Part shown: positions 23,101-30,572 of the stretch, one piece after another
How positions within the stretch are numbered: position 1 is the first letter of the stretch
Layout: the number at the start of each line of letters is the position of its first letter
Virus record (IMG/VR): IMGVR_UViG_3300033148_004295
Coordinates: 1-48,007 of that record
Length of the DNA: 48,007 bases
From: a virus
Reading direction: 5' to 3' (one strand)
Notes under the pieces: generated by a model
Database searches by the model: none
What the model was told of the DNA's origin: nothing
Seen by the model: only the letters and a program-made list of their open reading frames with translations
Program-made: the position numbers and the translations under genes

Positions 23101-23884
23101 TCTCTTGTTTATACATAGCTTGCTCAATCATAAATTCAAAACAGCTTTCACAAATTGTATATCCATATATTTCATCTCCAAGCCAGTGGCCACAAAAATC
23201 GCAGAGTTTTACACCATAGGTATCATATAAGTTTGGCATTTTGAAATCCTGCACAAATTTTACATTTTTGTACTCATCATAGAAAGATATAAAAGCAGCT
23301 ACTTGTTTTCTCAGAGTTTTTATACAAACATAGCTGTCTTTTGAGTGAGAATACCTATGACCAATACCGAGGTTCATACAGCATATATTGGTATCAAGGC
23401 TCACTATATCTGAAAATGAGCCTATGCCAATTTTCCAATAGCTCGAAAGTGCTGTACGAAATTCGATACTATCTAACCCATAAGTAACTACGTCATCTCC
23501 TTCTCTGTCAAATTCAACAATCCAGTTGTAGTCTTTCAAATTATGGTATTGTGCGGTTGATTTACAAATTTCCTCGTAGTCTGTCAACAACAAATCAGCA
23601 CCGAGCTTTTCAGACAGGTCGTATGCTATAGCACAGCCGAGCCTGTCATCTAAACCGCGAGCATAAACCCTCTCTAACTTACCAGATTTTGTTTTGCGAT
23701 TACGGATAAACTTCGCAGGAATAACAGTGTCAAGATGTGCTACAAAAAGAATATCGGCACCATTATCAATAAAAACTCTGTGCTTTTCCAGTGTATCTCC
23801 AAGAATAAAATCATTAAAATGTTCAAAGATTACTGCCTTTGGAGATAGCCACCATTTTAGGTTTTTTATTATAGTATCTGTCAA
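23096..23884 (-). CDS. M28/M42-like zinc metallopeptidase with C-terminal zinc ribbon
   Basis: 262 residues. Metal and catalytic motifs in order: VAHLDTVIP (His50, Asp52), ARGLDDRLG (Asp79/80), LLTDYEE (Glu104/105), EFDREGDD (Asp126) and HRYSHSKDSYV (His180). They fit a two-metal aminopeptidase-type core reduced in length. Residues 228-248 add CDFCGHWLGDEIYGYTICESC, a zinc ribbon. The TTG at 23884 is preferred because GAGGAG is 5 bases upstream and the codon overlaps the previous TGA. The substrate is unknown; perhaps it processes a host or phage peptide. Confidence 0.75.
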   Translation of the reverse strand: MTDTIIKNLKWWLSPKAVIFEHFNDFILGDTLEKHRVFIDNGADILFVAHLDTVIPAKFIRNRKTKSGKLERVYARGLDDRLGCAIAYDLSEKLGADLLLTDYEEICKSTAQYHNLKDYNWIVEFDREGDDVVTYGLDSIEFRTALSSYWKIGIGSFSDIVSLDTNICCMNLGIGHRYSHSKDSYVCIKTLRKQVAAFISFYDEYKNVKFVQDFKMPNLYDTYGVKLCDFCGHWLGDEIYGYTICESCFEFMIEQAMYKQEI

Positions 23885-25191
23885 ACCAACTCCTCTACTA
23901 TTCTTTCTGCACAATCAAGGCACTCATCACAGTATTTTTTGCCCCCACGTTCTGTCAATTCTAAGTAAAACTCACCACACTCTGAACACTGTGCATAACT
24001 ACCTATACAATCATCACAAACATATTCGTCCTCACCTTTGACATAATTTGTAGAGGGGTGGTACTCCTCACAATCACTACAAAGATAATAGTTTTCAATA
24101 CAAACACCACATACTTTTCCACCACCACTGACGGTAAAACTGTCCACTGTTCTGCAATACTCACCACAATTATCGCAACAAGTATAATAATCACTCAAAC
24201 AAGCATCACAAACGTGCATTTCAGTGCTCGAAACATACTGGATATCATTGTAATGCACATACTCTTCGCACTCATCACAATAAACAAAATCATGTTCTAA
24301 GCAATCCTCACAAACACGCTCATCATTTATGGTTACTGTTTCATCTTCTCTACAATCTTCACCGCAGACAGTACAGGTGCAGCTTTCTTCAAGATACCCC
24401 TCTGTGTTTGTCCGGCCTTCATAATAGCCTGCTTGAGGGTGTAATAGAGTAAGTGTATTTCCTTCTATCCTATAATATGCTAAAGTGTCTGTATATGGTA
24501 TTTCCCCATCTTTGTATTTCAAACCACTTACCACAAAAATGCTATAATCTGTAACCTCTTTGCCATTTAACAGCAGACAGCTTACCCCAGCACTATTATA
24601 TTTTCTATAATACCAGTTATGCTTTTTAGCATAGTTTTCCATAAGTTGATTCAAATATGAATTTGACGAGTATATTCTATCTAATAAATACTGACCATTA
24701 TCAAGTTTGCTTACTATTGCCCTTGCAGAGTCGTTTGCAAGATACATAACAAGCTGATGAAACCTGTCTGGGTTGACTTCGTATAACTTAGTTTTTTTGT
24801 AGTTATCCCCTGTCATGCAAGATGAACCACCCACAGCTTTATAGTAATTTATAGTTATTTCTTCCCCTGTGCATAGTTCAACTCGTAAATCAGAGAATAA
24901 TTGTTCATTTATTTGTGCTGCAATCTTTTGTATTACTTCATCAGGCAAAACTCCATTATTTAGCTGGAGTTTTTTTGCCAAAAATCGTCCGGTTTTGATT
25001 TTCATTCTTTTGCTGCCGGAATTAAAGGCTAAAAAACCCACCGTCCCATCTTTGGGTTTGTCCGGCTGATACTTGTTTAACTTTTCCGCAAGCGGTGATA
25101 CCACAGCAGCCAACTCGCTCGCACGATACTCTTGCATTACTGCCTCAATAATTATTTCTTTCAAAAATGAGCTTACACTTGACTTCATCAT
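23881..25191 (-). CDS. Protein with five tandem zinc ribbons
   Basis: 436 residues. The N-terminal 270 residues include KAVGGSSCMTGDNYKKTKLY, YEVNPDRFHQLVMYL, DRIYSSNSYLNQL and HNWYYRKYN, a pattern I associate with an uncharacterised phage family. Residues 273-424 hold five CxxC-(16-19)-CxxC units: Cys pairs at 273/294, 305/328, 339/361, 371/392 and 402/421, spaced about 32 residues. Such arrays usually bind RNA, DNA or protein. First gene behind promoter P3, and translationally coupled to the peptidase. Start is at one of two adjacent ATGs, with AGGA upstream. Confidence 0.8.
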   Translation of the reverse strand: MMKSSVSSFLKEIIIEAVMQEYRASELAAVVSPLAEKLNKYQPDKPKDGTVGFLAFNSGSKRMKIKTGRFLAKKLQLNNGVLPDEVIQKIAAQINEQLFSDLRVELCTGEEITINYYKAVGGSSCMTGDNYKKTKLYEVNPDRFHQLVMYLANDSARAIVSKLDNGQYLLDRIYSSNSYLNQLMENYAKKHNWYYRKYNSAGVSCLLLNGKEVTDYSIFVVSGLKYKDGEIPYTDTLAYYRIEGNTLTLLHPQAGYYEGRTNTEGYLEESCTCTVCGEDCREDETVTINDERVCEDCLEHDFVYCDECEEYVHYNDIQYVSSTEMHVCDACLSDYYTCCDNCGEYCRTVDSFTVSGGGKVCGVCIENYYLCSDCEEYHPSTNYVKGEDEYVCDDCIGSYAQCSECGEFYLELTERGGKKYCDECLDCAERIVEELV

Positions 25192-25214
25192 ATTTTCCTA
25201 ACTTAACTATCTAC

Positions 25215-25243
25215 ATTATACCAAAAATCAAAACCAAAGTCAA
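25215..25243 (-). promoter_or_regulatory. Sigma70-type promoter P3
   Basis: Minus strand: TTGACT (25238-25243), 17-base spacer, TATAAT (25215-25220) preceded by TTGG. RNA would start near 25208, about 17 bases before the five-ribbon gene. Confidence 0.85.
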
Positions 25244-25302
25244 GAAGAAAATCAAAATGAGTACAAATGCTCTCTTCACAAATCACTGATGAAACAAATC
25301 CT

Positions 25303-25392
25303 CTATTGGCTATTGCTTAGTATGCTGCAATACAAGCTAAAAGCAATACAAAACCATACAACCAGTATTATTTTCAGTTTTATGTCAATCAT
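25303..25392 (-). CDS. Possible 29-residue membrane peptide
   Basis: MIDIKLKIILVVWFCIAFSL then YCSILSNSQ, one hydrophobic segment with basic residues before it. GAGG lies about 8 bases before the ATG. Short, unrelated to anything I recognise, and supported only by the ribosome site and membrane-like composition. Confidence 0.4.
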   Translation of the reverse strand: MIDIKLKIILVVWFCIAFSLYCSILSNSQ

Positions 25393-25509
25393 TATCTAAT
25401 CCTCTACTAATTTGTTAAAACACATACTACAACACTAACAGGAAACTCATCAACCGTCCACAGTATGTGGGACTTGTATAATGGCCTTTTTAGTGCTGTA
25501 GTGCAAGTT

Positions 25510-25626
25510 TTAGCCTTTTCTATTTTTCTTATAGTTATTACAGTGAAATGGATAGAGATATTTGGCTAAGCAACAATCTTTTTTATGCTTGCAGTTTTTA
25601 CAATTTTGCGTTGAACCACGTTTCAT
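25510..25626 (-). CDS. 38-residue Cys-rich protein
   Basis: MKRGSTQNCKNCKHKKDCCL followed by AKYLYPFHCNNYKKNRKG. The CxxC, CC and final C spacing recurs in other small proteins here (14.1, 28.4, 30.0 and 39.4 kb) and suggests a single zinc knuckle. AAGGGG lies 6-7 bases before the ATG, a strong site. Confidence 0.6.
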   Translation of the reverse strand: MKRGSTQNCKNCKHKKDCCLAKYLYPFHCNNYKKNRKG

Positions 25627-25684
25627 TATTATAATCCCCTTGCATAATTATCAATTTAAAGTCAATAAAAATCTTTGATTTTTC

Positions 25685-25834
25685 TTAAGGATTATTTTGC
25701 TTTTTTAGTAGTTTTATCAAATATCGGATATTTTCACGAATAAACTTTTTACCACTATTTCGTTCAGGTATCCAGTAACGTAACAACCGCCGAGCCTGAA
25801 AACCCTTAGAGGGTCTATGGTCTAATATACTCAC
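25685..25834 (-). CDS. 49-residue basic protein
   Basis: GTG start with an AAGGGAACTAAGG leader containing good ribosome sites. It encodes MSILDHRPSKGFQARRLLRY, then a second basic helix (FIRENIRYLIKLLKKQ). Strongly basic and helical, so nucleic-acid binding is possible. No family recognised. Confidence 0.5.
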   Translation of the reverse strand: MSILDHRPSKGFQARRLLRYWIPERNSGKKFIRENIRYLIKLLKKQNNP

Positions 25835-25872
25835 CCTTAGTTCCCTTTACTCCAAACCATCATATCCCCCTA

Positions 25873-26112
25873 TTATATTGATTTTTCGTAATCGTCAATT
25901 ATACTTTTGTCTGTTTCTTGTTCTACTGTCCACTGCTCAGTATCAAGAGTATAATCATACTCGGCAACACCAAGTTCATCCCCCTCACCCTCTTGTACTT
26001 TTTTTACAGCTTCATCCGCACTATCGGCGTCAATCCAGATATACTGATTGTGAACTTCTTTTACACACACACACGATATAGCATTTTCTACCCCCTTATC
26101 TTGCACCCCCAT
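25873..26112 (-). CDS. Small acidic beta-alpha protein
   Basis: 79 residues. CVKEVHNQYIWIDADSADEA followed by VKKVQEGEGDE matches a short strand-strand-helix pattern (strand, DADSxDEA, helix) common in phage and plasmid proteins of unknown role. The start is uncertain: the ATG at 26112 has a poor site, whereas AAGGGGG lies inside the frame. It overlaps the preceding small gene by 17 bases. Confidence 0.6.
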   Translation of the reverse strand: MGVQDKGVENAISCVCVKEVHNQYIWIDADSADEAVKKVQEGEGDELGVAEYDYTLDTEQWTVEQETDKSIIDDYEKSI

Positions 26113-26206
26113 TATATGCGTCTATTGCATTTTCAATCGTTTCAGCGGTAATTTTATTACCCCGCTCCAGTTCTTCATTTACATAGTCTGCAATATACTG
26201 ACTCAT
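26096..26206 (-). CDS. 36-residue protein
   Basis: MSQYIADYVNEELERGNKIT then AETIENAIDAYNGGAR, an amphipathic two-helix protein. AAAGGGA lies 7 bases before the ATG. Function unknown. Confidence 0.5.
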   Translation of the reverse strand: MSQYIADYVNEELERGNKITAETIENAIDAYNGGAR

Positions 26207-26219
26207 TTTTAGTTCCCTT

Positions 26220-26384
26220 TTATTCTAAATCATCAGATTGTTCACAGTGGTTGCACCGCCATAAGCCATCATTACGCCACAATTCTGATAATACTGTAAT
26301 ATCCCCGTTGTCTGCTAATTCCTTAAACTTTGCCCATGTTACTTTAGTAACACTCCTGCACTTACAACACAATATATGGTACAT
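26220..26384 (-). CDS. Small zinc-ribbon protein
   Basis: 54 residues from one of two adjacent ATGs, with AAGGGG 6 bases before the one chosen. MYHILCCKCRSVTKVTWAKF and GLWRCNHCEQ give two CxxC pairs about 40 residues apart, a single zinc ribbon. Function unknown. Confidence 0.65.
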   Translation of the reverse strand: MYHILCCKCRSVTKVTWAKFKELADNGDITVLSELWRNDGLWRCNHCEQSDDLE

Positions 26385-26394
26385 CATAATCCCC

Positions 26395-26574
26395 TTAATC
26401 TTCATCTATAATACGTTTTACTGTTCGATATAGGCCTATGTCTGTTTTAGTCCCCCAAGTAGTATTATATAGACCCTGTTTATCCTGTTTTAGCATGAGT
26501 ATATTGGCAATCCTTTTGCCAACTCTGCTAAGATGTGCATTGTTGTTAGTTTGTCTATCGTACTCTACACTCAT
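26395..26574 (-). CDS. Small basic protein behind promoter P4
   Basis: 59 residues from ATG 26574 with AAGGAG 7 bases upstream. An in-frame extension to 26667 is excluded because promoter P4 lies inside it. It contains HLSRVGKRIANILMLKQDKQ and TKTDIGLYRTVKRIIDED, two basic helices that could contact nucleic acid. Function unknown. Confidence 0.65.
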   Translation of the reverse strand: MSVEYDRQTNNNAHLSRVGKRIANILMLKQDKQGLYNTTWGTKTDIGLYRTVKRIIDED

Positions 26575-26587
26575 ATCATATCTCCTT

Positions 26588-26607
26588 AATTCTCTATAAT
26601 TCTCTAT
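26588..26607. repeat. Tandem 10-bp repeat in the P4 leader
   Basis: AATTCTCTAT occurs twice in a row between the P4 start point and the ribosome site of the 59-residue gene, so it lies in the RNA leader. Confidence 0.85.
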
Positions 26608-26634
26608 ATTTGAAAACACTTTTTCGATTTTTGC

Positions 26635-26663
26635 ATTATACCATAAACACAAACGAAAAGCAA
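26635..26663 (-). promoter_or_regulatory. Sigma70-type promoter P4
   Basis: Minus strand: TTGCTT (26658-26663), 17-base spacer, TATAAT (26635-26640) preceded by ATGG. The -35 is the weakest of the set, which would fit a need for an activator; a shared 21-bp motif lies 88 bp upstream at 26751-26771. Confidence 0.8.
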
Positions 26664-26667
26664 GCAA

Positions 26668-27022
26668 AAAGTAAAATTCTCATCGGTAGCTTATTTTCAT
26701 AGGCAAAACTGCTCTTTTAACAAATACTGCTTGTATTCCTCATAACCACTACAATCGTTATAACCGTTATATTCTGCAGATAAATTAAAATGCCTTTAAC
26801 CTGCACAAATCCCCTATTAAACAACCACTAACATGCTATAATACCATCAAAACTTGTCTAATATGTAATTATTGCGTATTGCCTCTTTGTGTTGTCCTTT
26901 TTGCTCAAAACTGCTTTATAACGTCTTCTTATCTGACTATAAATAAAACTTATCGCCTATTTATTATAGGATGATGAGCGACCAGTTTTCCACCAACCGC
27001 CCATCATTTCTTTGTCATTGGA
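26668..27022. other. Non-coding stretch upstream of P4
   Basis: About 350 bases with no convincing gene on either strand; only short frames of 20 codons or fewer. It is AT-rich and contains the 21-bp motif at 26751-26771. Otherwise I see nothing in it. Confidence 0.6.
26751..26771 (+). promoter_or_regulatory. Shared 21-bp motif, copy 1
   Basis: ACAATCGTTATAACCGTTAT then A. It agrees at 17 of 21 positions with the copy at 33534-33554 and at 18 of 21 with the reverse complement of 33744-33764. Internal GTTATA half-sites repeat at 9-bp spacing. It lies upstream of P4 and is read opposite to P4 transcription. Confidence 0.6.
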
Positions 27023-27160
27023 CTACTCGTTTTGGCCTTCAATCCAGTACTCATCATATAGCTCATCTTCAAAGTCATCACAGTCAGACGGTACATTGGC
27101 TGTTGCACAATCCAACGTACAGTACTCACACAGCCCATTACACCTATTCTCATCGTACAT
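27023..27160 (-). CDS. 45-residue acidic Cys-rich protein
   Basis: MYDENRCNGLCEYCTLDCAT then a very acidic tail (CDDFEDELYDEYWIEGQNE). Four closely spaced Cys suggest a metal knuckle. AAGGAG lies 8 bases before the ATG. It overlaps the preceding gene by 11 bases. Confidence 0.6.
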   Translation of the reverse strand: MYDENRCNGLCEYCTLDCATANVPSDCDDFEDELYDEYWIEGQNE

Positions 27161-27350
27161 CAGCGGACTCCTTACGTTTTCTATTCTCTAATAACCGGTT
27201 GACAGCTACTTGTAACTGAAATATGGAGGTTGTTCTACCATATTCTCCATTCTCATCAGCTTGAAGCACTTCACCATGTTGTTCATAGTCATTGATAACC
27301 TTACAAGCAGCCCACAATAATTCATCTTTTCTTTTAGGATAGCTTGGCAT
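27150..27350 (-). CDS. Small helical protein
   Basis: 66 residues with AGGAGG 6 bases before the ATG, a near-perfect site. KRKDELLWAACKVINDYEQH and IFQLQVAVNRLLENRKRKES are charged helices. An alternative frame on the same strand from 27412 is not supported by a ribosome site. Function unknown. Confidence 0.65.
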   Translation of the reverse strand: MPSYPKRKDELLWAACKVINDYEQHGEVLQADENGEYGRTTSIFQLQVAVNRLLENRKRKESADVR

Positions 27351-27360
27351 AAATCACCTC

Positions 27361-27447
27361 CTAACACAAAGCCAAATAACAAAATCCAGTTAGTATCAAT
27401 ATCTGATACCACTCCGACAGGTTTAGTTTTGCAAGGATATACTTCAT
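27361..27447 (-). CDS. Possible 28-residue membrane peptide
   Basis: MKYILAKLNLSEWYQILILT then GFCYLALC, with AAGGGGG 6-7 bases before the ATG. First frame behind promoter P5. Too short to assign; the site and hydrophobic C-terminus are the only support. Confidence 0.45.
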   Translation of the reverse strand: MKYILAKLNLSEWYQILILTGFCYLALC

Positions 27448-27490
27448 ATCATACCCCCTTAACTAAATAACCTTGTTATCACTATTGTAT

Positions 27491-27519
27491 AGTATAACAT
27501 AAAGCAAGTGCTATGTCAA
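27491..27519 (-). promoter_or_regulatory. Sigma70-type promoter P5
   Basis: Minus strand: TTGACA (27514-27519, perfect -35), 17-base spacer, TATACT (27491-27496). It differs from the other seven in the -10 and in having TTATACT instead of GGTATAAT. Confidence 0.75.
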
Positions 27520-27591
27520 GCACAAAATCAAATAAAAATAAACTACTCTATATCCTGCGTAATGTATCAATACCAGCTAACCAGTGCCACT

Positions 27592-27738
27592 CTAAGCTGC
27601 TGGCCATAGTATCGCAGGGTCAATGCTTTCATCAGCCACCACGCGAGCACTTAGGAGTATTGTAAAACCCCCTGGGGGGTGTAGGTGGGGCGTCTGTGGA
27701 AAAGGAAGGACCGCTGTGGGTTGTGTAGTCAGCCCCAT
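27592..27738 (-). CDS. Doubtful 48-residue proline-rich frame
   Basis: It encodes MGLTTQPTAVLPFPQTPHLH and then PPGGFTILLSARVVADESID. No ribosome site is seen before the ATG. GC content is higher than in neighbouring genes, and a short hairpin of C5 against G5 followed by TTTT (27666-27680) lies inside it. It may be a gene acquired from elsewhere or simply structured intergenic DNA. Confidence 0.3.
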   Translation of the reverse strand: MGLTTQPTAVLPFPQTPHLHPPGGFTILLSARVVADESIDPAILWPAA

Positions 27739-27743
27739 ATATA

Positions 27744-27932
27744 TTATAAATTTTTGAAATAATAATATATTCTGGATAACAAAGGTCTTTTAATTGGTAT
27801 GGGGTACTCCTCTAAAACCATACGTGCTTTATTACAAACACAGCACATCTCAGGATATGTTCTTGGACAAGCTGCAATTTGTTTTAATGTTTCTCTAAAG
27901 GCTTTATTTTCAATTTTTAAACTATTTTTCAT
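27744..27932 (-). CDS. Small Cys-containing protein
   Basis: 62 residues from ATG 27932 (GAGG 7-8 bases upstream). IENKAFRETLKQIAACPRTY then MCCVCNKARMVLEEY and a basic aromatic end. The leader before the ATG (GTGTGCGGATGAAAA) is nearly that of the next gene upstream (GAGTGCGGATGAAAA). Function unknown. Confidence 0.6.
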   Translation of the reverse strand: MKNSLKIENKAFRETLKQIAACPRTYPEMCCVCNKARMVLEEYPIPIKRPLLSRIYYYFKNL

Positions 27933-27955
27933 CCGCACACCTCATTCTGGATAAA

Positions 27956-28144
27956 TTAGCTACATTTTGTTTGATTAACATTGGGTTCTTTTCGTTTGAG
28001 GTCCATTAACCAAGTCCAGGATACAAGACATTTACAATCTGGACAATACCATTCTGGAATACTAATATATCCAAACTCATTGATTGGTAATTCTACCTCG
28101 TGTGTTCCACAAGGACAGCTCACATTGTATTTTACTGTTTTCAT
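27956..28144 (-). CDS. Small zinc-ribbon protein
   Basis: 62 residues from ATG 28144 with AAGGAG 5 bases upstream. VKYNVSCPCGTHEVELPINE and PEWYCPDCKCLVSW provide two CxC/CxxC pairs, a compact ribbon. Function unknown. Confidence 0.65.
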   Translation of the reverse strand: MKTVKYNVSCPCGTHEVELPINEFGYISIPEWYCPDCKCLVSWTWLMDLKRKEPNVNQTKCS

Positions 28145-28165
28145 CCGCACTCCTTATTAGAGATA

Positions 28166-28378
28166 TTAAAGGTCTTGTAACTGCTTATATAATTCTGACG
28201 ACACAGCACAATAAAACTGATTACCTTCCAGGCCCTTATCAATTCTTACTGGAATACCTTCAAACTGAGGCACACTTATCCTCTGTAATTCGTTGTGAGT
28301 CCTCATTGAACCTTCAAGAGAAAATTTAGGAAGGTCCTTGCCATTTTCATCAGTAAAATATGTATTAGTTTCAAACAT
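28166..28378 (-). CDS. Hypothetical protein
   Basis: 70 residues: MFETNTYFTDENGKDLPKFS, then a strand-rich centre (RISVPQFEGIPVRIDKGLEG) and a helix (SSELYKQLQDL). AAGGAGA before the ATG is a good site. No recognised family. Confidence 0.65.
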   Translation of the reverse strand: MFETNTYFTDENGKDLPKFSLEGSMRTHNELQRISVPQFEGIPVRIDKGLEGNQFYCAVSSELYKQLQDL

Positions 28379-28387
28379 AATCTCTCC

Positions 28388-28573
28388 TTAATTATCCGGT
28401 AAGGGACACCAATCTGGTGGGGTTACTTGTGTAAAATCTTGCACACCACCCCCACATATTATCTTATCTACATTCTCTCTGACTTTAACACACTCATAAT
28501 ATGCAAATCCTCGGACATACCTACAGTAGGGACACTCAAAACAAAACTGTATTTCTTCATGTAACACTTTCAT
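28388..28573 (-). CDS. Small Cys-rich protein
   Basis: 61 residues. CFECPYCRYVRGFAYYECVK and later PPDWCPLPDN, a spacing (CxxCxxC, C, WCPL) seen in short phage proteins and probably zinc-binding. Function unknown. Confidence 0.65.
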   Translation of the reverse strand: MKVLHEEIQFCFECPYCRYVRGFAYYECVKVRENVDKIICGGGVQDFTQVTPPDWCPLPDN

Positions 28574-28580
28574 ATTAACC

Positions 28581-28697
28581 TCACTTAATTAGCCTAATTA
28601 AAGTACTTATTACGTACAGCGCCAAGGTAAATTGACCAAAACCGCCGATGGTTAAAATTACCCCACACCATATTAGAGTCTTTTTCTTAATACTCAT
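28581..28697 (-). CDS. 38-residue membrane protein
   Basis: MSIKKKTLIWCGVILTIGGF then GQFTLALYVISTLIRLIK: a basic N-terminus and one or two hydrophobic segments. AAGGAG 6 bases before the ATG is a strong site. Function unknown. Confidence 0.6.
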   Translation of the reverse strand: MSIKKKTLIWCGVILTIGGFGQFTLALYVISTLIRLIK

Positions 28698-28722
28698 AAA
28701 CTCTCCTTATGTTACTATTAGC

Positions 28723-28848
28723 TCAGTTAATGCTAAATCTTGACCAGTGGTAAAAATACCTATTTATCAAATCAAGAGTCTCCTGGTCCTTAATAACCAG
28801 AATGTAGTTTGTAAAGTGATATATTACTGTTCCCCAATTATTCATCAT
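28723..28848 (-). CDS. 41-residue protein
   Basis: MMNNWGTVIYHFTNYILVIK then DQETLDLINRYFYHWSRFSI. AGGA lies 5-8 bases before the two adjacent ATGs, and the first overlaps the previous TGA. Aromatic-rich; function unknown. Confidence 0.5.
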   Translation of the reverse strand: MMNNWGTVIYHFTNYILVIKDQETLDLINRYFYHWSRFSIN

Positions 28849-28967
28849 ATTTTCCTAAAACGCACCAGAATCGATTGAGAGCGTTTGAGGGCATCTAACT
28901 GTCGAATAATAACAGTCCGTAACAAATAGACGTAGGTACGGCCTCTATTTCTTGGTCTGGTGCTCAT
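28845..28967 (-). CDS. 40-residue basic protein
   Basis: MSTRPRNRGRTYVYLLRTVI then IRQLDALKRSQSILVRFRKI. Start overlaps the previous stop (ATGA), stop overlaps the next start. Strongly basic, possibly RNA- or DNA-binding. Function unknown. Confidence 0.5.
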   Translation of the reverse strand: MSTRPRNRGRTYVYLLRTVIIRQLDALKRSQSILVRFRKI

Positions 28968-29197
28968 CCTGACACCTCATACAACGGATTTTCACAGCAT
29001 TTCCCCAAGTCTCCCAAGTAAGCTGTGGCGTGCTGGCAATTTACGCAGGTGAATAGTTTCCCGTTTTTAACTGGACCGTGCTGCTCCAGATAGTCCATAA
29101 TTTCATTTATACCTTGTGCTATAGCAATTTCTATGTGTGGGTCTCGGTGGTAATTTGCAACAGTAAGACACCAAGGCTCTAAATCAATTCTTTCCAT
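28964..29197 (-). CDS. Small Cys-containing protein
   Basis: 77 residues. The N-terminal half is helical (IEIAIAQGINEIMDYLEQHG), the C-terminal half has TCVNCQHATAYLGDLGKCCE, a zinc-type cluster. It is followed without gap by the 40-residue basic gene. Function unknown. Confidence 0.65.
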   Translation of the reverse strand: MERIDLEPWCLTVANYHRDPHIEIAIAQGINEIMDYLEQHGPVKNGKLFTCVNCQHATAYLGDLGKCCENPLYEVSG

Positions 29198-29200
29198 TTT

Positions 29201-29392
29201 TCAATCTCCCAACCATATTGTAAGGGCCATAAATGCTGTAAAAAGAAACCACACCGGACCTAATAATGGCATCAATCCAAATAAGACAATAATATCTCTA
29301 TAACGAAAAACACATCCCCCATAGTTATAACAAATACCGAGCAGGGAAGCCAAATAACCCAATCCTAACCATATCACCAAAAGTTGTATCAT
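29201..29392 (-). CDS. Small two-helix membrane protein
   Basis: 63 residues with two hydrophobic segments ([18 protein letters not shown] and [20 protein letters not shown]) separated by a short polar loop. It overlaps the SEC-C gene by 4 bases. Function unknown. Confidence 0.65.
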   Translation of the reverse strand: MIQLLVIWLGLGYLASLLGICYNYGGCVFRYRDIIVLFGLMPLLGPVWFLFTAFMALTIWLGD

Positions 29393-29559
29393 TTTCTTTC
29401 TCCTAAATTACCTGTTAGTTTCTTCCAACAACAAAATTTTAATTTAGAGCCTGAACCGCAGGGGCATAAATCATTCCGTCCAACCTTAATAATCCCTTGA
29501 ATTGGTGCTTTGACCTTTATTTTCCCCTGTGATTTTAATTTCATCTCACTTAGTTTCAT
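29389..29559 (-). CDS. SEC-C motif protein
   Basis: 56 residues from ATG 29559 with GGGGA 5 bases upstream. [20 protein letters not shown] is the SEC-C zinc motif (CxCx8CC), first described at the SecA C-terminus where it binds zinc and SecB or ribosomes. The N-terminus is a short basic region. The motif also occurs in many small accessory proteins, so a link to secretion is not implied. Confidence 0.75.
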   Translation of the reverse strand: MKLSEMKLKSQGKIKVKAPIQGIIKVGRNDLCPCGSGSKLKFCCWKKLTGNLGERK

Positions 29560-29887
29560 AGTATTCCCCACTATACAAATCCCTTAAATTTTTCTTGTGT
29601 TTAATATAATTATCATATTTTGCCTTAATCTTAGAACGTGGATAACAATAATTCCAACCTTTCTTTCTCCAAGGCCAGTGTTTTTTAAGTAACCTCAAAC
29701 CTGTACGATTTTTTGAATAAGTAGCATCATCCATATAGCATTTGTGGGGAGTAACTATGTTCAATATATGAACAACAAGCACTGCCAGCCACCTGTATCT
29801 CAAGTTTATAAATTTTGGTTTTGATGTCAGCCAATCATCTAATTCAGATATATGTGAGAAATAGAATTTCATTTTAGTTGGTTTCAT
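29546..29887 (-). CDS. Basic hypothetical protein
   Basis: 113 residues from ATG 29887 (ATGA overlap, GGGAG upstream). It has a hydrophobic segment ([19 protein letters not shown]) and a Lys/Arg/Trp-rich second half ([20 protein letters not shown]). Family unknown. Confidence 0.6.
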   Translation of the reverse strand: MKPTKMKFYFSHISELDDWLTSKPKFINLRYRWLAVLVVHILNIVTPHKCYMDDATYSKNRTGLRLLKKHWPWRKKGWNYCYPRSKIKAKYDNYIKHKKNLRDLYSGEYYETK

Positions 29888-30225
29888 TTTTTCTCCCAAT
29901 ATTTACAGTACTCTGGTCCTGTGGTATAATTTCGTCTAACATCCGAACAGACCTGTTTTCTCCATCTACAGTCTTTACAGTATTTCTTATTTTTCTTGGT
30001 TTTCCTTTTTAAGTAAGCCACAACAAATTCCCAAAGCTCTTTATAAGCTTTAAGTGTTTCTAATGTAACCACCTCTGGTCGAAAGACTTCCCGAATAGCT
30101 TGCTCATAAGTTTTTGTTTTATAGTTAGCAACTACAAAACGATAGAAATCCATTGGTTTGCCCGGAAAATTCTGTATTTTTGGTTTGGGTATAAACCAGT
30201 TTAATATCATTTTAATTAGCTTCAT
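29884..30225 (-). CDS. Protein with C-terminal Cys knuckle
   Basis: 113 residues. The N-terminus is a hydrophobic or basic helix; the centre is helical (YEQAIREVFRPEVVTLETLK). The end, KYCKDCRWRKQVCSDVRRNY with a final EYCKYWEKK, has the CxxC-C-C spacing shared by several small proteins here. Function unknown. Confidence 0.65.
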   Translation of the reverse strand: MKLIKMILNWFIPKPKIQNFPGKPMDFYRFVVANYKTKTYEQAIREVFRPEVVTLETLKAYKELWEFVVAYLKRKTKKNKKYCKDCRWRKQVCSDVRRNYTTGPEYCKYWEKK

Positions 30226-30572
30226 TTAAACTTCTCCCCATCATAAATCTCAACCCCAAATACCGGACCACCGCCTTCTTGTACTTCTTTAACCACAACA
30301 AGTTTTTTCTTATAAATGTCTGTTTTCCTACGTAGGAAATTAGGCTTTTTCAGGAAATAATTACGAATCCCGTTGAGGTAGCAGAGTATCCTTACTGCGG
30401 TGAATATTAAGAAAATGTAATTATGTGTCAACAATACCCACAATACCCAAAACACATCCGAAACTAATCCAGATATAAAACCATATCTTCTGACCTTGTG
30501 TTTTAGGCTCAATAAGTATATTGCCAATATTCCGAAAATTGTTATAAGTGCTTGTAAGATAAGACTATACAT
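30222..30572 (-). CDS. Membrane protein with cytoplasmic tail
   Basis: 116 residues. Three hydrophobic segments (ILQALITIFGILAIYLLSL, ISGLVSDVFWVLWVLLT and YIFLIFTAVRILCYLNGI) followed by a basic then beta-rich tail. The topology and Trp-rich second segment resemble small YgjV/PnuC-like phage membrane proteins. No function can be given. Confidence 0.65.
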   Translation of the reverse strand: MYSLILQALITIFGILAIYLLSLKHKVRRYGFISGLVSDVFWVLWVLLTHNYIFLIFTAVRILCYLNGIRNYFLKKPNFLRRKTDIYKKKLVVVKEVQEGGGPVFGVEIYDGEKFK

